Source: an uncultured Oscillospiraceae bacterium
GTDB taxonomy: Bacteria > Bacillota > Clostridia > Oscillospirales > Oscillospiraceae
Direction: 5' to 3'
Length of the DNA: 38,926 nucleotides
Assembly: GCA_949878425.1 (NCBI GenBank)
Contig: CATLAL010000024.1
Coordinates: 1 to 38,926 of the forward strand
The notes beneath the pieces are model-generated. The model searched no databases. It saw nothing but the letters and a program-made list of their open reading frames with translations, and was not told the DNA's origin. A program made the position numbers and the translations under genes. Below are positions 1-7,548 of this stretch, piece after piece. Numbering within the stretch: position 1 is the first letter of the stretch; every line of letters begins with the position of its first letter.

Positions 1-62
1 CGCGTTCGTTTCACGAACGCTGTTGTCCCTGCTGCGCAGGAAAAGACGGAGCCTGCGCCCCT

Positions 63-347
63 TTGCAGAGCGAAAAAGCGGCAGTCCTGTCCTTGCCACC
101 ATCATCGGATAGCGGCAAGACTGGCAAAGTGACCCGGCTGACGGAACTGACGCCTGAAATCGTCCACGAGTTCATTGACAAAATCGTAGTATCCAAGCCT
201 GAAAAGCTGAACGGCAAGCGACACCAGCAGGTGGACATCCACTACAACACCATTGGCCTGTGGGTTGCGCCGGAGCCGGAAACACTGGAACGGGAATATC
301 TGGCCTACTATAACTCTATGCAGAAGCGCAAGAAAAAGACGGCGTAA
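63..347 (+). pseudogene. 3' remnant of a serine site-specific recombinase (DUF4368 tail)
   Basis: The last ~75 codons resemble the C-terminal DUF4368 tail of large serine recombinases found on clostridial mobile elements. They carry a segment LTELTPEIVHEFIDKIVV, a KLNGKRHQQVDIHYN segment and a basic KKRKKK end. The resolvase catalytic domain and the recombinase and zinc-ribbon domains are absent. The frame stays open back to the window edge, but the residues before about codon 20 do not look like the expected upstream part of the family, so this is probably a broken 3' end and not an intact gene cut by the window. The TTG start at 63 is only nominal. It marks an old mobile-element boundary beside the transport locus. 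Confidence 0.6.
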
Positions 348-400
348 CCGAAGCTACACCGTCCCAATCGAATGATTTTCACTTACGGGCACAGCTGCCA

Positions 401-432
401 ACGGGGCAACTTCCTTATGGGAGTTGCCCCGT
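401..432. terminator. Hairpin between recombinase remnant and ATPase gene
   Basis: A perfect 10-bp stem (ACGGGGCAAC and GTTGCCCCGT) with a 12-nt loop lies between the converging ends of the recombinase remnant and the ATPase gene. A run of T follows at 444-449 on the plus strand, but only after an 11-base gap. The hairpin may end transcription from either side. No strong U tract abuts the stem, so terminator function is inferred. Confidence 0.4.
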
Positions 433-450
433 TGGGTCCGCCGTTTTTTG

Positions 451-1722
451 CTATTCGTCCTCCGCGAAGGGGTCCGCCTGTTCCTGGGACGCCGGTTCCG
501 GCAGGGCGTCAGCCATCTCCGCCGGCACATCGGGCGCGCCCTCAGCGGCCAGGTCCTCCGCCGGCTCCGCCACCCGGGGCGGCTCCGTCTGGCGCTCCAG
601 GTTCATCCCCGTCTCCCGGTCGAACACGTGGGACGCGCTGCCCCTAAACAGGAACCGCACCGCCGCGCCACGCCAGAAGCGGTTCTCACTCTCCGACTCC
701 TCCTCGCTGACGGGCACGACGATCACAACCTCTCTGCCCCAGGCGCTGACATGGATGTGGACCGCGCTGCCCATCATCTCCGCCACCTCCACGGAGGTCG
801 AGACCGCCTCGGCGCCCTCCGAGAGCAGGATGTGCTCCGGCCGCACCCCCAGCGTAATATCCCGGCTCTCCACCTGGTTGGCCAGCAGCCGGGCCTCCTT
901 CTCCGGGGAGAGGCGGACGCGGAGCGTGCCCGTGGGGCCGTCTCCGCCCAGCTCCACGCTGTAGCGGTCACCCTCCCGCAGGAGCCTGGCGTCAAAAAAA
1001 TTCATCTGGGGCGTGCCGATAAAGCCCGCCACAAAGAGGTTGGCCGGGTGGTGGAACACCTCCTGGGGCGTCCCCACCTGCTGGACGTAGCCCTCCTTCA
1101 TGATGACGATCCGGTCCCCCAAGGTCATGGCCTCCGTCTGGTCGTGGGTAACATAGATAAAGGTGGTGTTCACCTTCTGGCGCAGCTTGATGATCTCCGA
1201 GCGCATCTGGTTTCGCAGCTTGGCGTCCAGATTGCTCAGCGGCTCATCCATGAGAAACACCTGGGGCTCCCGGACAATGGCCCGACCAATGGCCACCCGC
1301 TGCCGCTGTCCGCCGGAGAGAGCCTTGGGCTTGCGCTTGAGCAGCTCCGTAATGTCCAGAATCTCCGCCGCCTCCCGGACCTTCTGGTCAATCACCCGCT
1401 TGGGAAACTTCCGCAGCTTCAGCCCGTAGGCAATGTTGTCGTAGACCGTCATATGGGGGTAGAGGGCATAGTTTTGAAAGACCATGGCAATATCCCGGCT
1501 CTTAGGCGGGACGTTGTTGACCTTCCTGCCGCCGATATAGATTTCCCCCTCCGTGATCTCCTCCAGACCGGCCACCATCCGCAGGGTGGTGGACTTCCCG
1601 CACCCGGAGGGGCCTACCAGTACGATAAACTCCTTGTCCGCGATCTCTAAATCAAAGGAGTGGACCGCTACCACGGAGTTGTCATATACCTTTTTTACCT
1701 TCCGCAAGCTCAGTTCCGCCAT
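451..1722 (-). CDS. Sugar-type ABC transporter ATP-binding protein (MsmK/UgpC/MalK family)
   Basis: This 423-aa protein is the cytoplasmic ATPase of a CUT1-type carbohydrate importer. It has Walker A GPSGCGKST at residues 37-45, Q-loop FQNYALYPH, signature LSGGQRQR, Walker B VFLMDEP and H-loop THD. A C-terminal TOBE-like regulatory region follows, ending in an acidic, Ala/Pro-rich tail of ~50 residues that is longer than usual. The ATG is preceded by a GGAGGAG ribosome binding site lying inside the 3' end of the upstream MacB-like gene, with only 3 bases between the genes. It is the last gene of the leftward operon and the only ATPase in it. It must therefore either power the MalF/MalG permeases, serve the adaptor and MacB-like pair, or do both. 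MsmK-type ATPases are known to be shared among importers. Confidence 0.93.
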   Translation of the reverse strand: MAELSLRKVKKVYDNSVVAVHSFDLEIADKEFIVLVGPSGCGKSTTLRMVAGLEEITEGEIYIGGRKVNNVPPKSRDIAMVFQNYALYPHMTVYDNIAYGLKLRKFPKRVIDQKVREAAEILDITELLKRKPKALSGGQRQRVAIGRAIVREPQVFLMDEPLSNLDAKLRNQMRSEIIKLRQKVNTTFIYVTHDQTEAMTLGDRIVIMKEGYVQQVGTPQEVFHHPANLFVAGFIGTPQMNFFDARLLREGDRYSVELGGDGPTGTLRVRLSPEKEARLLANQVESRDITLGVRPEHILLSEGAEAVSTSVEVAEMMGSAVHIHVSAWGREVVIVVPVSEEESESENRFWRGAAVRFLFRGSASHVFDRETGMNLERQTEPPRVAEPAEDLAAEGAPDVPAEMADALPEPASQEQADPFAEDE

Positions 1723-1725
1723 GGA

Positions 1726-2880
1726 TTATTTCTCCTCCGGTCTTTCTTGCCCCGCCTCCGGGGCTGTCTCCGCGGCAGCCGGGACGGCGCTCTCCTTGTA
1801 CCTCTGCTCCAGCCGCTCCTCCCGGCGTTTCTCCACCGCCGTCTCCACCGTCTCCGGCACCTTGGCCTTTACGAAGCGGTAGCTCCGGCGAATCCACCGG
1901 ATGCTGTTTACCAGGAGAAACAGCATTGGGCACAGGGCAAAGACCACCGTCAGCACCAGCAGCAGCGCCGCATAGTCCTCCGTCAGCCGGGCGGCGTTCT
2001 CCCAGTAGGGGTAGATCACGCCGTTGGTCCGCATGGACCGCTCCCCAAAGCCGCCGATTACCTCCAGCAGGTGGACGATGCCGTAGCGGCTGCTGTTCTC
2101 CACCACATCGCCGCTGCCCACGGGGAAGTTCTCCGAAACCACGCTCTTGGCATAGCCGCTGATGGGGTCCGGCATCACCAGCTCATAGCAGGTAATCCTG
2201 GCGTCCTCCGACAGGCGGAGCATGGCGGAAAAGGACAGGAAAAGGCCTCCGCCGCCGCTGTAGGCCCGTTTAGAGGCAAAGTCGTCCTCCCGGCTGATGA
2301 CGCCCGCGACCACGAAGGGCTCCCCGTTGATCTGCACGGCCATGCCGGCCAGATCCGTTCCGCCGAAGAGCCGCCAGGCCATCTCCTCATCCAGCACCAC
2401 CAGGTCGTCCATGAGGTCGCTGCCGCTGATGTAGGACCCGCCCAGCAGCTTCAGCGGGTGGAAGTAGAAGAAGTCGCCCCCCACCCCCACGGCCTCCACC
2501 GAGGCGGAGCCGTTCTCCGAGCTGATGTTGACGGAGAGGGCGCCGCAGTAGGCGTCGATGTACAGGCTGCCCCCCTCCGGGGCCTCCAGGGACTGCTCCA
2601 CCAGCTTGGCATCCAGCGCCTGGCGGAAGGTGTAGATATCGTCCTCCGTCTTGCCGCCGCCGACGGGCAGGTAGCAGGCCAGCTGGGCAAAGCGGGTCTC
2701 GCCGCCGCCCCGGAACTTCTCCGCAGCGGTGAGGGACTCCAGCGCGCCGCTGACAGCCCGGAGCCCTATCAGAGCTCCAATCACGGCCAGCACCAGCAGA
2801 ACATTCAAAATCAGCAGAAACCACTGGCGAAACCCAAAGGCCCGGATCCGGTCCGCCGCCCGGCGAAGCAGCTTTGTCAT
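1726..2880 (-). CDS. Two-TM membrane protein with MacB-like periplasmic core domain
   Basis: This 384-aa protein has a TM helix at about residues 20-43, a ~260-residue extracytoplasmic region of MacB_PCD type (typical phrases LGGSYISGSDLMDDLVVLDE and GEPFVVAGVI), and a second TM near residues 309-331. A charged Glu/Lys-rich cytoplasmic tail follows. MacB permeases normally have four TMs with a three-helix FtsX domain after the core. Here only one helix follows the core, so the FtsX domain is missing. The start overlaps the stop of the HlyD-type gene by 4 bases (ATGA), implying translational coupling. The neighbours suggest it works with that adaptor and with the downstream ATPase. Function unknown; the MacB relationship is from pattern recognition. 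Confidence 0.7.
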   Translation of the reverse strand: MTKLLRRAADRIRAFGFRQWFLLILNVLLVLAVIGALIGLRAVSGALESLTAAEKFRGGGETRFAQLACYLPVGGGKTEDDIYTFRQALDAKLVEQSLEAPEGGSLYIDAYCGALSVNISSENGSASVEAVGVGGDFFYFHPLKLLGGSYISGSDLMDDLVVLDEEMAWRLFGGTDLAGMAVQINGEPFVVAGVISREDDFASKRAYSGGGGLFLSFSAMLRLSEDARITCYELVMPDPISGYAKSVVSENFPVGSGDVVENSSRYGIVHLLEVIGGFGERSMRTNGVIYPYWENAARLTEDYAALLLVLTVVFALCPMLFLLVNSIRWIRRSYRFVKAKVPETVETAVEKRREERLEQRYKESAVPAAAETAPEAGQERPEEK

Positions 2881-4916
2881 GGATTCTCCACCATCCTTAC
2901 CAGATCCCCGGCGCTCAGGGGCTTGCTGGCGGTGGTAATCACGTAGTCGTTAGCCGCCACGCCGGAGACGGCCACGTTGTTGTCGTCCTCCGCCAGCACC
3001 TGCACATCCACCCGGGTGGCGGTGTAGCGGTTGCCCAGGGGCGTGCTCCTGCTGGTGACAACAAAGACAAATTTGCCGTTGGTGTCCTCCCGCAGGGCGC
3101 TCTTGGGCACGATGGTATCCATCACCGTACTGCGCTGGCCTACGGAGAGGGTGATGTTGGCGCCGGCCTCGACATCCCCGGTAAGCCGGAACACCAGCAG
3201 CTTTTTCTGACCCGGAGCCGAGGGGTCGCTGGTAATGGCCTCCAGGACCGCGTTGATGTCGCTGCCCCAGCGGTAGTTGGACACGTCCGCCGTGTCGCCC
3301 ACCTTCACCTGCTTGGCCTGCTCATTGGTGACCGAAATCTTGATGGTATACCCCCGGTCCACCACGTCGATGGTAGCCATGGGCTGGCCCGAGGTGTTCT
3401 CCTTGCCGGCGGTGACGTTGATGGCGCTGATGACCCCGGAGACCTTGGCCTTGATCTCCGTGTCCACCGAGTCCTCCTTCAGCTTGGCCACCAGCTCCCT
3501 CTGGCGCTGGATCTCCAGCTGCTTGCTCTGGAGGCTCAAATCCTCCAGCTGGCCGTCGATGTCCTTGCCGGAGAGGGCCTCCTGGAGCTGCTTCTCCTTT
3601 GCCTCGATGGTCTCAAGAGCCTCCTGATAGAGGGTCTGCTTGGCGGTCAGGTCGCCCAGAGCGGTCTCCAGCTCCTTTTTTCTGGCCTCCCGGTCCCGCT
3701 GGGCGGCCTCGTAGCTGCGAATCTGCTCCTTGACCTGACTGTTGGAGCCGGCCAGGGAGGCCCGCTCCTGCTGGGCGGCGGTCAGCTGCCGCTGGGCGGC
3801 GCTGAGCTCCTGCTGGGCGGCGTTGATCCGCTGCTGGAGGTCCCGGCGGGCCTGGGCCGTGGTGTCGTAGGCGTTGTTCTGGTTCTGCACCAGCCGGTCG
3901 TAGGCCGTCTGGGCCTTGTCCACCGCGTCCTGATCGGCAATCAGCGTGGTGTAGGCGGTGCGGATCTGCGCTGTGTCGAGACCGTTATCGTAGGGATCTG
4001 AGGGATCTGAGGGGATCCGCTCCAGCCTGGCCAGGGAGGCCTCAATACTAACCTGCTCGCTGCTGGTGATGACCTGGGGGGATCTGCCCCGGTAGTAGTA
4101 GCCCACGTGCTGCAAAAGGTCGGCGTACGCCGCCCAGTCAGCGGCCCACTTGGTCTCCGCCTTGTCCAGGGTGTCCCGGGCGTCCTGGAGCTCCCACTCC
4201 TTGGAGAGGCTGTCGCCCTCGTCCAGCTTCTTGAGGTTCTCCTGGTCGGCCTTGATCTGATCGTTGAGCTCGCTGATCTTCTTCTCCAGCTCCGCCACCT
4301 TGGCGGAGGCGGCGGCGTAGGCGCTGTCCTCCCCCTCCGCCTCCGCCTGTACGGCCTTCAGCTCCGTGAGGATGGACTCAATCTGGCTCAGCTCGCTCTG
4401 TACCTGGGCCAGGTCGCCCTTGGCGTAAGAGATCTCGGCTTCCGTCACCACGTTGGCGTCCCGCTGGGCTATGGCCCGCTCCAGCTCCGAGCGGATGCCC
4501 TGGACTGTGAGGTCGTCGGTGGCGTGGGACTTGGCCAGCTCCAGAATCTGCCTCTGGTACTCCAGCTCCAGATTCCGCAGGGTGTCCTGGGCGGTCTTGA
4601 GCTCCTCGCTCTCCATGTCGCCCAGCACGAACAGCAGATCCCCCTGCTCCACCGTGTCGCCCACCTTGACGCATATAGACCGGACCTCACGGGTCTGGTT
4701 GATCACCACCTCGTAGCTCTCGTTGGCGGAGACCGTGCCGCTGCCCCGAATCTTGGCGTTGATGGTGCCGGAGGTCACCATCTGCGTGGCCACCTCTGGC
4801 AGAGAGTAGTTCATAAAGGTGTTGGAAAAAAAGGTCAGAATCAAGAGAATCACCAGAAAGATGATGGCTATCGTCTTGATTAGCTCCCTCTTTTTGGATT
4901 TTTCCTTTACTTCCAT
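2877..4916 (-). CDS. HlyD/MacA-family adaptor (membrane fusion protein)
   Basis: This 679-aa protein has a single N-terminal TM (about residues 13-33). A first lipoyl-like half follows (GSGTVSANESYEV, then VKVGDTVEQGDLLFVLGD), then ~350 residues of Gln/Glu/Ala-rich coiled coil. The second lipoyl-like half (AKVSGVISAINVTAGKEN) and a beta-barrel region (VKVGDTADVSNY) complete the adaptor fold. Such adaptors link inner-membrane ABC exporters to the outside, and in Gram-positives they assist MacB-type pumps. The hairpin region is much longer than in E. coli MacA. I chose ATG at 4914-4916 because GAGG lies 6 bases before it; a GTG at 4937 has no good ribosome binding site. It overlaps the MacB-like gene by 4 bases. 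Its place inside a sugar-importer operon is unusual. Confidence 0.85.
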   Translation of the reverse strand: MEVKEKSKKRELIKTIAIIFLVILLILTFFSNTFMNYSLPEVATQMVTSGTINAKIRGSGTVSANESYEVVINQTREVRSICVKVGDTVEQGDLLFVLGDMESEELKTAQDTLRNLELEYQRQILELAKSHATDDLTVQGIRSELERAIAQRDANVVTEAEISYAKGDLAQVQSELSQIESILTELKAVQAEAEGEDSAYAAASAKVAELEKKISELNDQIKADQENLKKLDEGDSLSKEWELQDARDTLDKAETKWAADWAAYADLLQHVGYYYRGRSPQVITSSEQVSIEASLARLERIPSDPSDPYDNGLDTAQIRTAYTTLIADQDAVDKAQTAYDRLVQNQNNAYDTTAQARRDLQQRINAAQQELSAAQRQLTAAQQERASLAGSNSQVKEQIRSYEAAQRDREARKKELETALGDLTAKQTLYQEALETIEAKEKQLQEALSGKDIDGQLEDLSLQSKQLEIQRQRELVAKLKEDSVDTEIKAKVSGVISAINVTAGKENTSGQPMATIDVVDRGYTIKISVTNEQAKQVKVGDTADVSNYRWGSDINAVLEAITSDPSAPGQKKLLVFRLTGDVEAGANITLSVGQRSTVMDTIVPKSALREDTNGKFVFVVTSRSTPLGNRYTATRVDVQVLAEDDNNVAVSGVAANDYVITTASKPLSAGDLVRMVENP

Positions 4917-4977
4917 AGGGATCCTCGTCCTTTCCACTTGGTCTTACGGGAGCGCCCTCTCGTCGCAGGGGAGGCGC

Positions 4978-5006
4978 CTTCTTTTCTTTGTAAAAAAGAA
5001 AAGAAG
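4978..5006. repeat. A/T-rich palindromic repeat, copy 1
   Basis: A 12-bp perfect inverted repeat (CTTCTTTTCTTT and AAAGAAAAGAAG, 5-nt loop) is followed by CAAAAGAAA, the tail seen after other copies in the window. Together with copy 2 (5175-5204, opposite orientation) it bounds a 227-bp block. That block holds small GC hairpins such as TTGGGC-gaa-GCCCAA near 5057 and CGCAAAAC-tcc-GTTTTGCG near 5075. No gene is visible in 4917-5210. Confidence 0.6.
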
Positions 5007-5174
5007 CAAAAGAAAGTATGCGGCGCTTGCGCTGCCTGAGCGGTCGTTGGGCGAAGCCCAATGACGCGAACCGGCGCAAAACTCCGTTTTGCGTATCCTT
5101 TTAGATTTTTAGAATGTCTTTTTCATAAAACATGGGAGCGGAACGACAGTTTCGCGAATAAAGTTTTTCTTTTG

Positions 5175-5204
5175 GTGCTTTTCTTTGTTCACAAAGAAAA
5201 GCAC
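5175..5204 (-). repeat. A/T-rich palindromic repeat, copy 2
   Basis: A perfect 13-bp stem GTGCTTTTCTTTG / CAAAGAAAAGCAC with loop TTCA starts 7 bases after the stop codon of the MalG-type permease. Reading leftward, it is followed by CAAAAGAAAAACTTT and then a CGCGAAAC segment, as in the copies at 14371 and 30275. There is no U tract after the stem, so it is not a standard intrinsic terminator. Confidence 0.6.
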
Positions 5205-5210
5205 ATGAGT

Positions 5211-6098
5211 CTACCCCTTGACGGAGCCCTGGTGGGCGATGCCCTCCACCAGGTAGTCCTCGCCGTGGAGGAAGAGCAGCAGGCAGGGCACCATATAGAT
5301 GGTAGCGATGGCGAAGGCCAGGCCCACCTCGTTGGTATTGATGGCGGACAGGTAGACCGAGAGGGGCTGCTGGGCCGCGTCCGGCAGGAGGATGATGGGC
5401 TGCTCCACCATATTCCAGTAGTCGATAAACACCAGGATCGCCACCGAGTAGAGGGCGCTGCGGCATTGGGGCAGGCAGATGTCCTTGAAGATCTGCCACT
5501 CGCTGGAGCCGTCCAGCTTGGCGGCCTCGATGAGGGACCCGGGAATTCGCCGCATGGACTTTGTCAGCAGGAACACGGAGAAGGGCGCGAACATGCCGGG
5601 AAAGATGATGGCCCAGCGGGTATTGAGCAGCCCGAGCCACCCGCTGACCAGGTAGTTGGGCACCAGGGTCACCTGGGTGGGCATGAGCATCAATATCACG
5701 TAGAAGAAGAACAGGAACGATCTGGCCTTGCCCCGCCAGCGGGTAAAGCCGTAGGCAGTGACGGAGGCCACCGCCAGCTGGAGCAGCACAACGGGCACCA
5801 CCAGGATGACGGAGTTCCAGAACTTCAGCAGGTAGTCCGGACTCCGGATGAGCACGTCGACGTACTGACTGATGCTCACCTTGTCCGGGATAAATTTCAG
5901 ATTCACCGTCTCCGCCACGTAGGTCTTTCCGCCGCTGCCGGAGAGGCTGGAGAACACCTTGCCATAGTTGGCGCTGATCTCACTCTGGGTCATAAAGGAG
6001 TTGGTGATGGTCAGCACTGTGGGTAGCAGGAAAGCAAGGGCGAAGCCCGCGGCCAGCACCGTCAGGGCGAACCGCCCGAAGTAGCGCTTCTTTTTCAT
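5211..6098 (-). CDS. Carbohydrate ABC transporter permease, MalG type
   Basis: This 295-aa inner-membrane subunit of a CUT1-type importer starts with a basic N-terminus and a first TM (FALTVLAAGFALAFLLPTVL). An extracytoplasmic loop of ~70 residues precedes the five-helix BPD_transp_1 core. The EAA loop that docks to the ATPase is visible as EAAKLDGSSEWQIFKDICLP near residues 191-210. The start is ATG with GGAGGG about 11 bases upstream, and a CTCC-TGC-GGAG mini-hairpin overlaps that site. In most such operons the MalF and MalG genes abut. Here a 423-bp repeat-filled gap separates them. The substrate is unknown. Confidence 0.9.
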   Translation of the reverse strand: MKKKRYFGRFALTVLAAGFALAFLLPTVLTITNSFMTQSEISANYGKVFSSLSGSGGKTYVAETVNLKFIPDKVSISQYVDVLIRSPDYLLKFWNSVILVVPVVLLQLAVASVTAYGFTRWRGKARSFLFFFYVILMLMPTQVTLVPNYLVSGWLGLLNTRWAIIFPGMFAPFSVFLLTKSMRRIPGSLIEAAKLDGSSEWQIFKDICLPQCRSALYSVAILVFIDYWNMVEQPIILLPDAAQQPLSVYLSAINTNEVGLAFAIATIYMVPCLLLFLHGEDYLVEGIAHQGSVKG

Positions 6099-6122
6099 GG
6101 ATGCAAAAGCCCTCCGCAGGAG

Positions 6123-6250
6123 TTTCGCCGCCGGGGCGGCGAAATAAATTGAAATCGTTTTTCCGGCGGCGTGTACGTCGGAAAAACACTCTACGGGCCG
6201 CGCTCGGCCCGATCCTTCCCCCTCAAAAAAGATGCGTCAGCATCTTTTTT
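6123..6250. repeat. Hairpin cluster between the two permease genes
   Basis: Four perfect or near-perfect stems lie in tandem: TTTCGCCGCC/GGCGGCGAAA (6123-6144), GTTTTTCCG/CGGAAAAAC (6157-6187), GGGCCG/CGGCCC (6195-6210) and AAAAAAGATGC/GCATCTTTTTT with loop GTCA (6225-6250). The last ends in six U on either strand and could act as a weak bidirectional terminator inside the operon. No gene is seen here. Confidence 0.6.
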
Positions 6251-6252
6251 GA

Positions 6253-6525
6253 CTAGAGCATGTTTGAAAAATATTAAAACACCCAAACAGCGGATCTTTT
6301 TCCGCCGGACCGCGTTAAAAATCTTGAAATACACAAAGTATTCCTGCGCAGATCGCGCAACGGGCGCATCGAGCGCCCGTGCGCGATTGAATTCCACACG
6401 GCCCCTTGATGGCCTTAGGCCGCCCTGCAGGCGGCCCACTAGGGCCGTTGTGGAATCGTATTTGCCTTGTCCGGAAAAAATTCTCTCACTGTTGGTCACT
6501 CTGCTATTTATCAAGCAAGCCCTAG
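6253..6525. repeat. MITE-like element A with CTAG ends
   Basis: This 273-bp element starts CTAGAGCATGTTTGAAAAAT. Its right end, read in reverse, is CTAGGGCTTGCTTGATAAAT. The inverted terminal similarity continues for ~55 bp and includes a shared TTTTTCCG..GGAC block. The interior holds nested hairpins (ACGGGCGC/GCGCCCGT, GGCCGCC/GGCGGCC) and a segment CACAAAGTATTCCTGC also found in element C. There is no open reading frame. The right end supplies the TAG stop codon of the MalF-type gene (6522-6524). Confidence 0.65.
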
Positions 6526-7466
6526 CCCTCCACATCTTTTCCGAAGATATCCTCCGCCTTGAACAGCAGCGCGATCAGCGCCACCATCACCAGCGCCATC
6601 AGTACCGCCGCCGTGGACATCTTCTGGTAGTCCAGATTGTTGAAGGTGTTGTTCATAAAGTGCTGCATCATATACAGCCCGTCGTAGGGGTAGTTGCCCG
6701 TCAGCAGGTAGATCTCCCGGAACACCTTGAAGGAGTTGATAATGGAGAGAATGGCCACAAAGAGCACCGTAGGCGAGAGGTAGCGCAGCTTGATGTTGAA
6801 GAACTTGTGGGCCGCCGAGGCACCCTCCACGTCCGCCACCTCCAGCAGCTCCTTGGGGATGTTGTTCAGCGCGGCCATGAAGAGGATCATGTTGTAGCCC
6901 AGGTTCTTCCACAAAAAGAGCACCACAATCACCAGCAGACAGTAGGGGGAGTTAAGCCAGTCGATGGGCTCCACCCCAAAATTCCCCAAGATCACGTTTA
7001 GCGTCCCCCGGTAGTGGAACACCACCTGCCAGATGAGCACCACCGACGCCACCGGCACCATCATGGGGCTCAGGAAGAAGGTGCGGAAGAGGCTCTTGCA
7101 GGGGATGCGGCACTCCAGAAGCAGCGCCAGGGCCAGACTCAGCACCACCGCCAGGGGGACCGCGATGGCGGAGAACTTGGCCGTATTGCCCGCCGCGACC
7201 CGGAAGGAGGAGTTGTTCCACACCGCTTTGAAGTTGTCCAGGAACACGAACTCCGGATTGATGGGGCTGCGAATGACGGAGTAGTACACCACCACCAGGA
7301 AGGGCACGATAAAGAATACCGCCACCCCTGTCACGCTGGGGCCCAGGAAGCCCAGGCTGCACAGGGTGTCCCGCAGCCTGTCGTTCCCCCGGTCCCACAC
7401 CTGGCGGGCGGTGCGCTTCTCTTTCCGCTTTTTGATAGGCTTTTCCTTAGAAATCACTGCTTTCAC
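6522..7466 (-). CDS. Carbohydrate ABC transporter permease, MalF type
   Basis: This 314-aa inner-membrane permease has a Lys/Arg-rich cytoplasmic N-terminus (about 30 residues) and six predicted TMs. The EAA-type ATPase-docking loop is ELLEVADVEGASAAHKFFNI. It pairs with the MalG-type subunit to form the importer channel. The start is uncertain: GTG at 7464-7466 and a second GTG three codons later both lack a clear ribosome binding site, so expression may depend on coupling to the upstream lipoprotein gene. The TAG stop lies within the terminal repeat of element A, so the last residues may have been altered by its insertion. Confidence 0.88.
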   Translation of the reverse strand: MKAVISKEKPIKKRKEKRTARQVWDRGNDRLRDTLCSLGFLGPSVTGVAVFFIVPFLVVVYYSVIRSPINPEFVFLDNFKAVWNNSSFRVAAGNTAKFSAIAVPLAVVLSLALALLLECRIPCKSLFRTFFLSPMMVPVASVVLIWQVVFHYRGTLNVILGNFGVEPIDWLNSPYCLLVIVVLFLWKNLGYNMILFMAALNNIPKELLEVADVEGASAAHKFFNIKLRYLSPTVLFVAILSIINSFKVFREIYLLTGNYPYDGLYMMQHFMNNTFNNLDYQKMSTAAVLMALVMVALIALLFKAEDIFGKDVEG

Positions 7467-7486
7467 CGCCGCAGGTCAGATTTTTT

Positions 7487-7522
7487 CCCGGGGGCGGGCA
7501 GGCGAGGGCCTGCCCGCCCGGG
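7487..7522 (-). promoter_or_regulatory. GC-rich intercistronic hairpin between lipoprotein and permease
   Basis: An 11-bp perfect stem (GGCGGGCAGGC / GCCTGCCCGCC, 7493-7503 and 7508-7518) is flanked by further CCCGGG/CGGG pairs. Reading leftward it is followed by A, not U, so it is unlikely to terminate. Such hairpins after solute-binding-protein genes, as in malE-malF, protect the upstream mRNA 3' end and keep the binding protein in excess over the permease; that role here is inferred. Confidence 0.5.
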
Positions 7523-7548
7523 CTTGTATACTGTCTCCAGAAAAAGTA

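Noticed and set aside
2877..4937. GTG start at 4937 for the adaptor gene.
   Set aside because: It has no ribosome binding site, while the ATG seven codons later has GAGG at good spacing.
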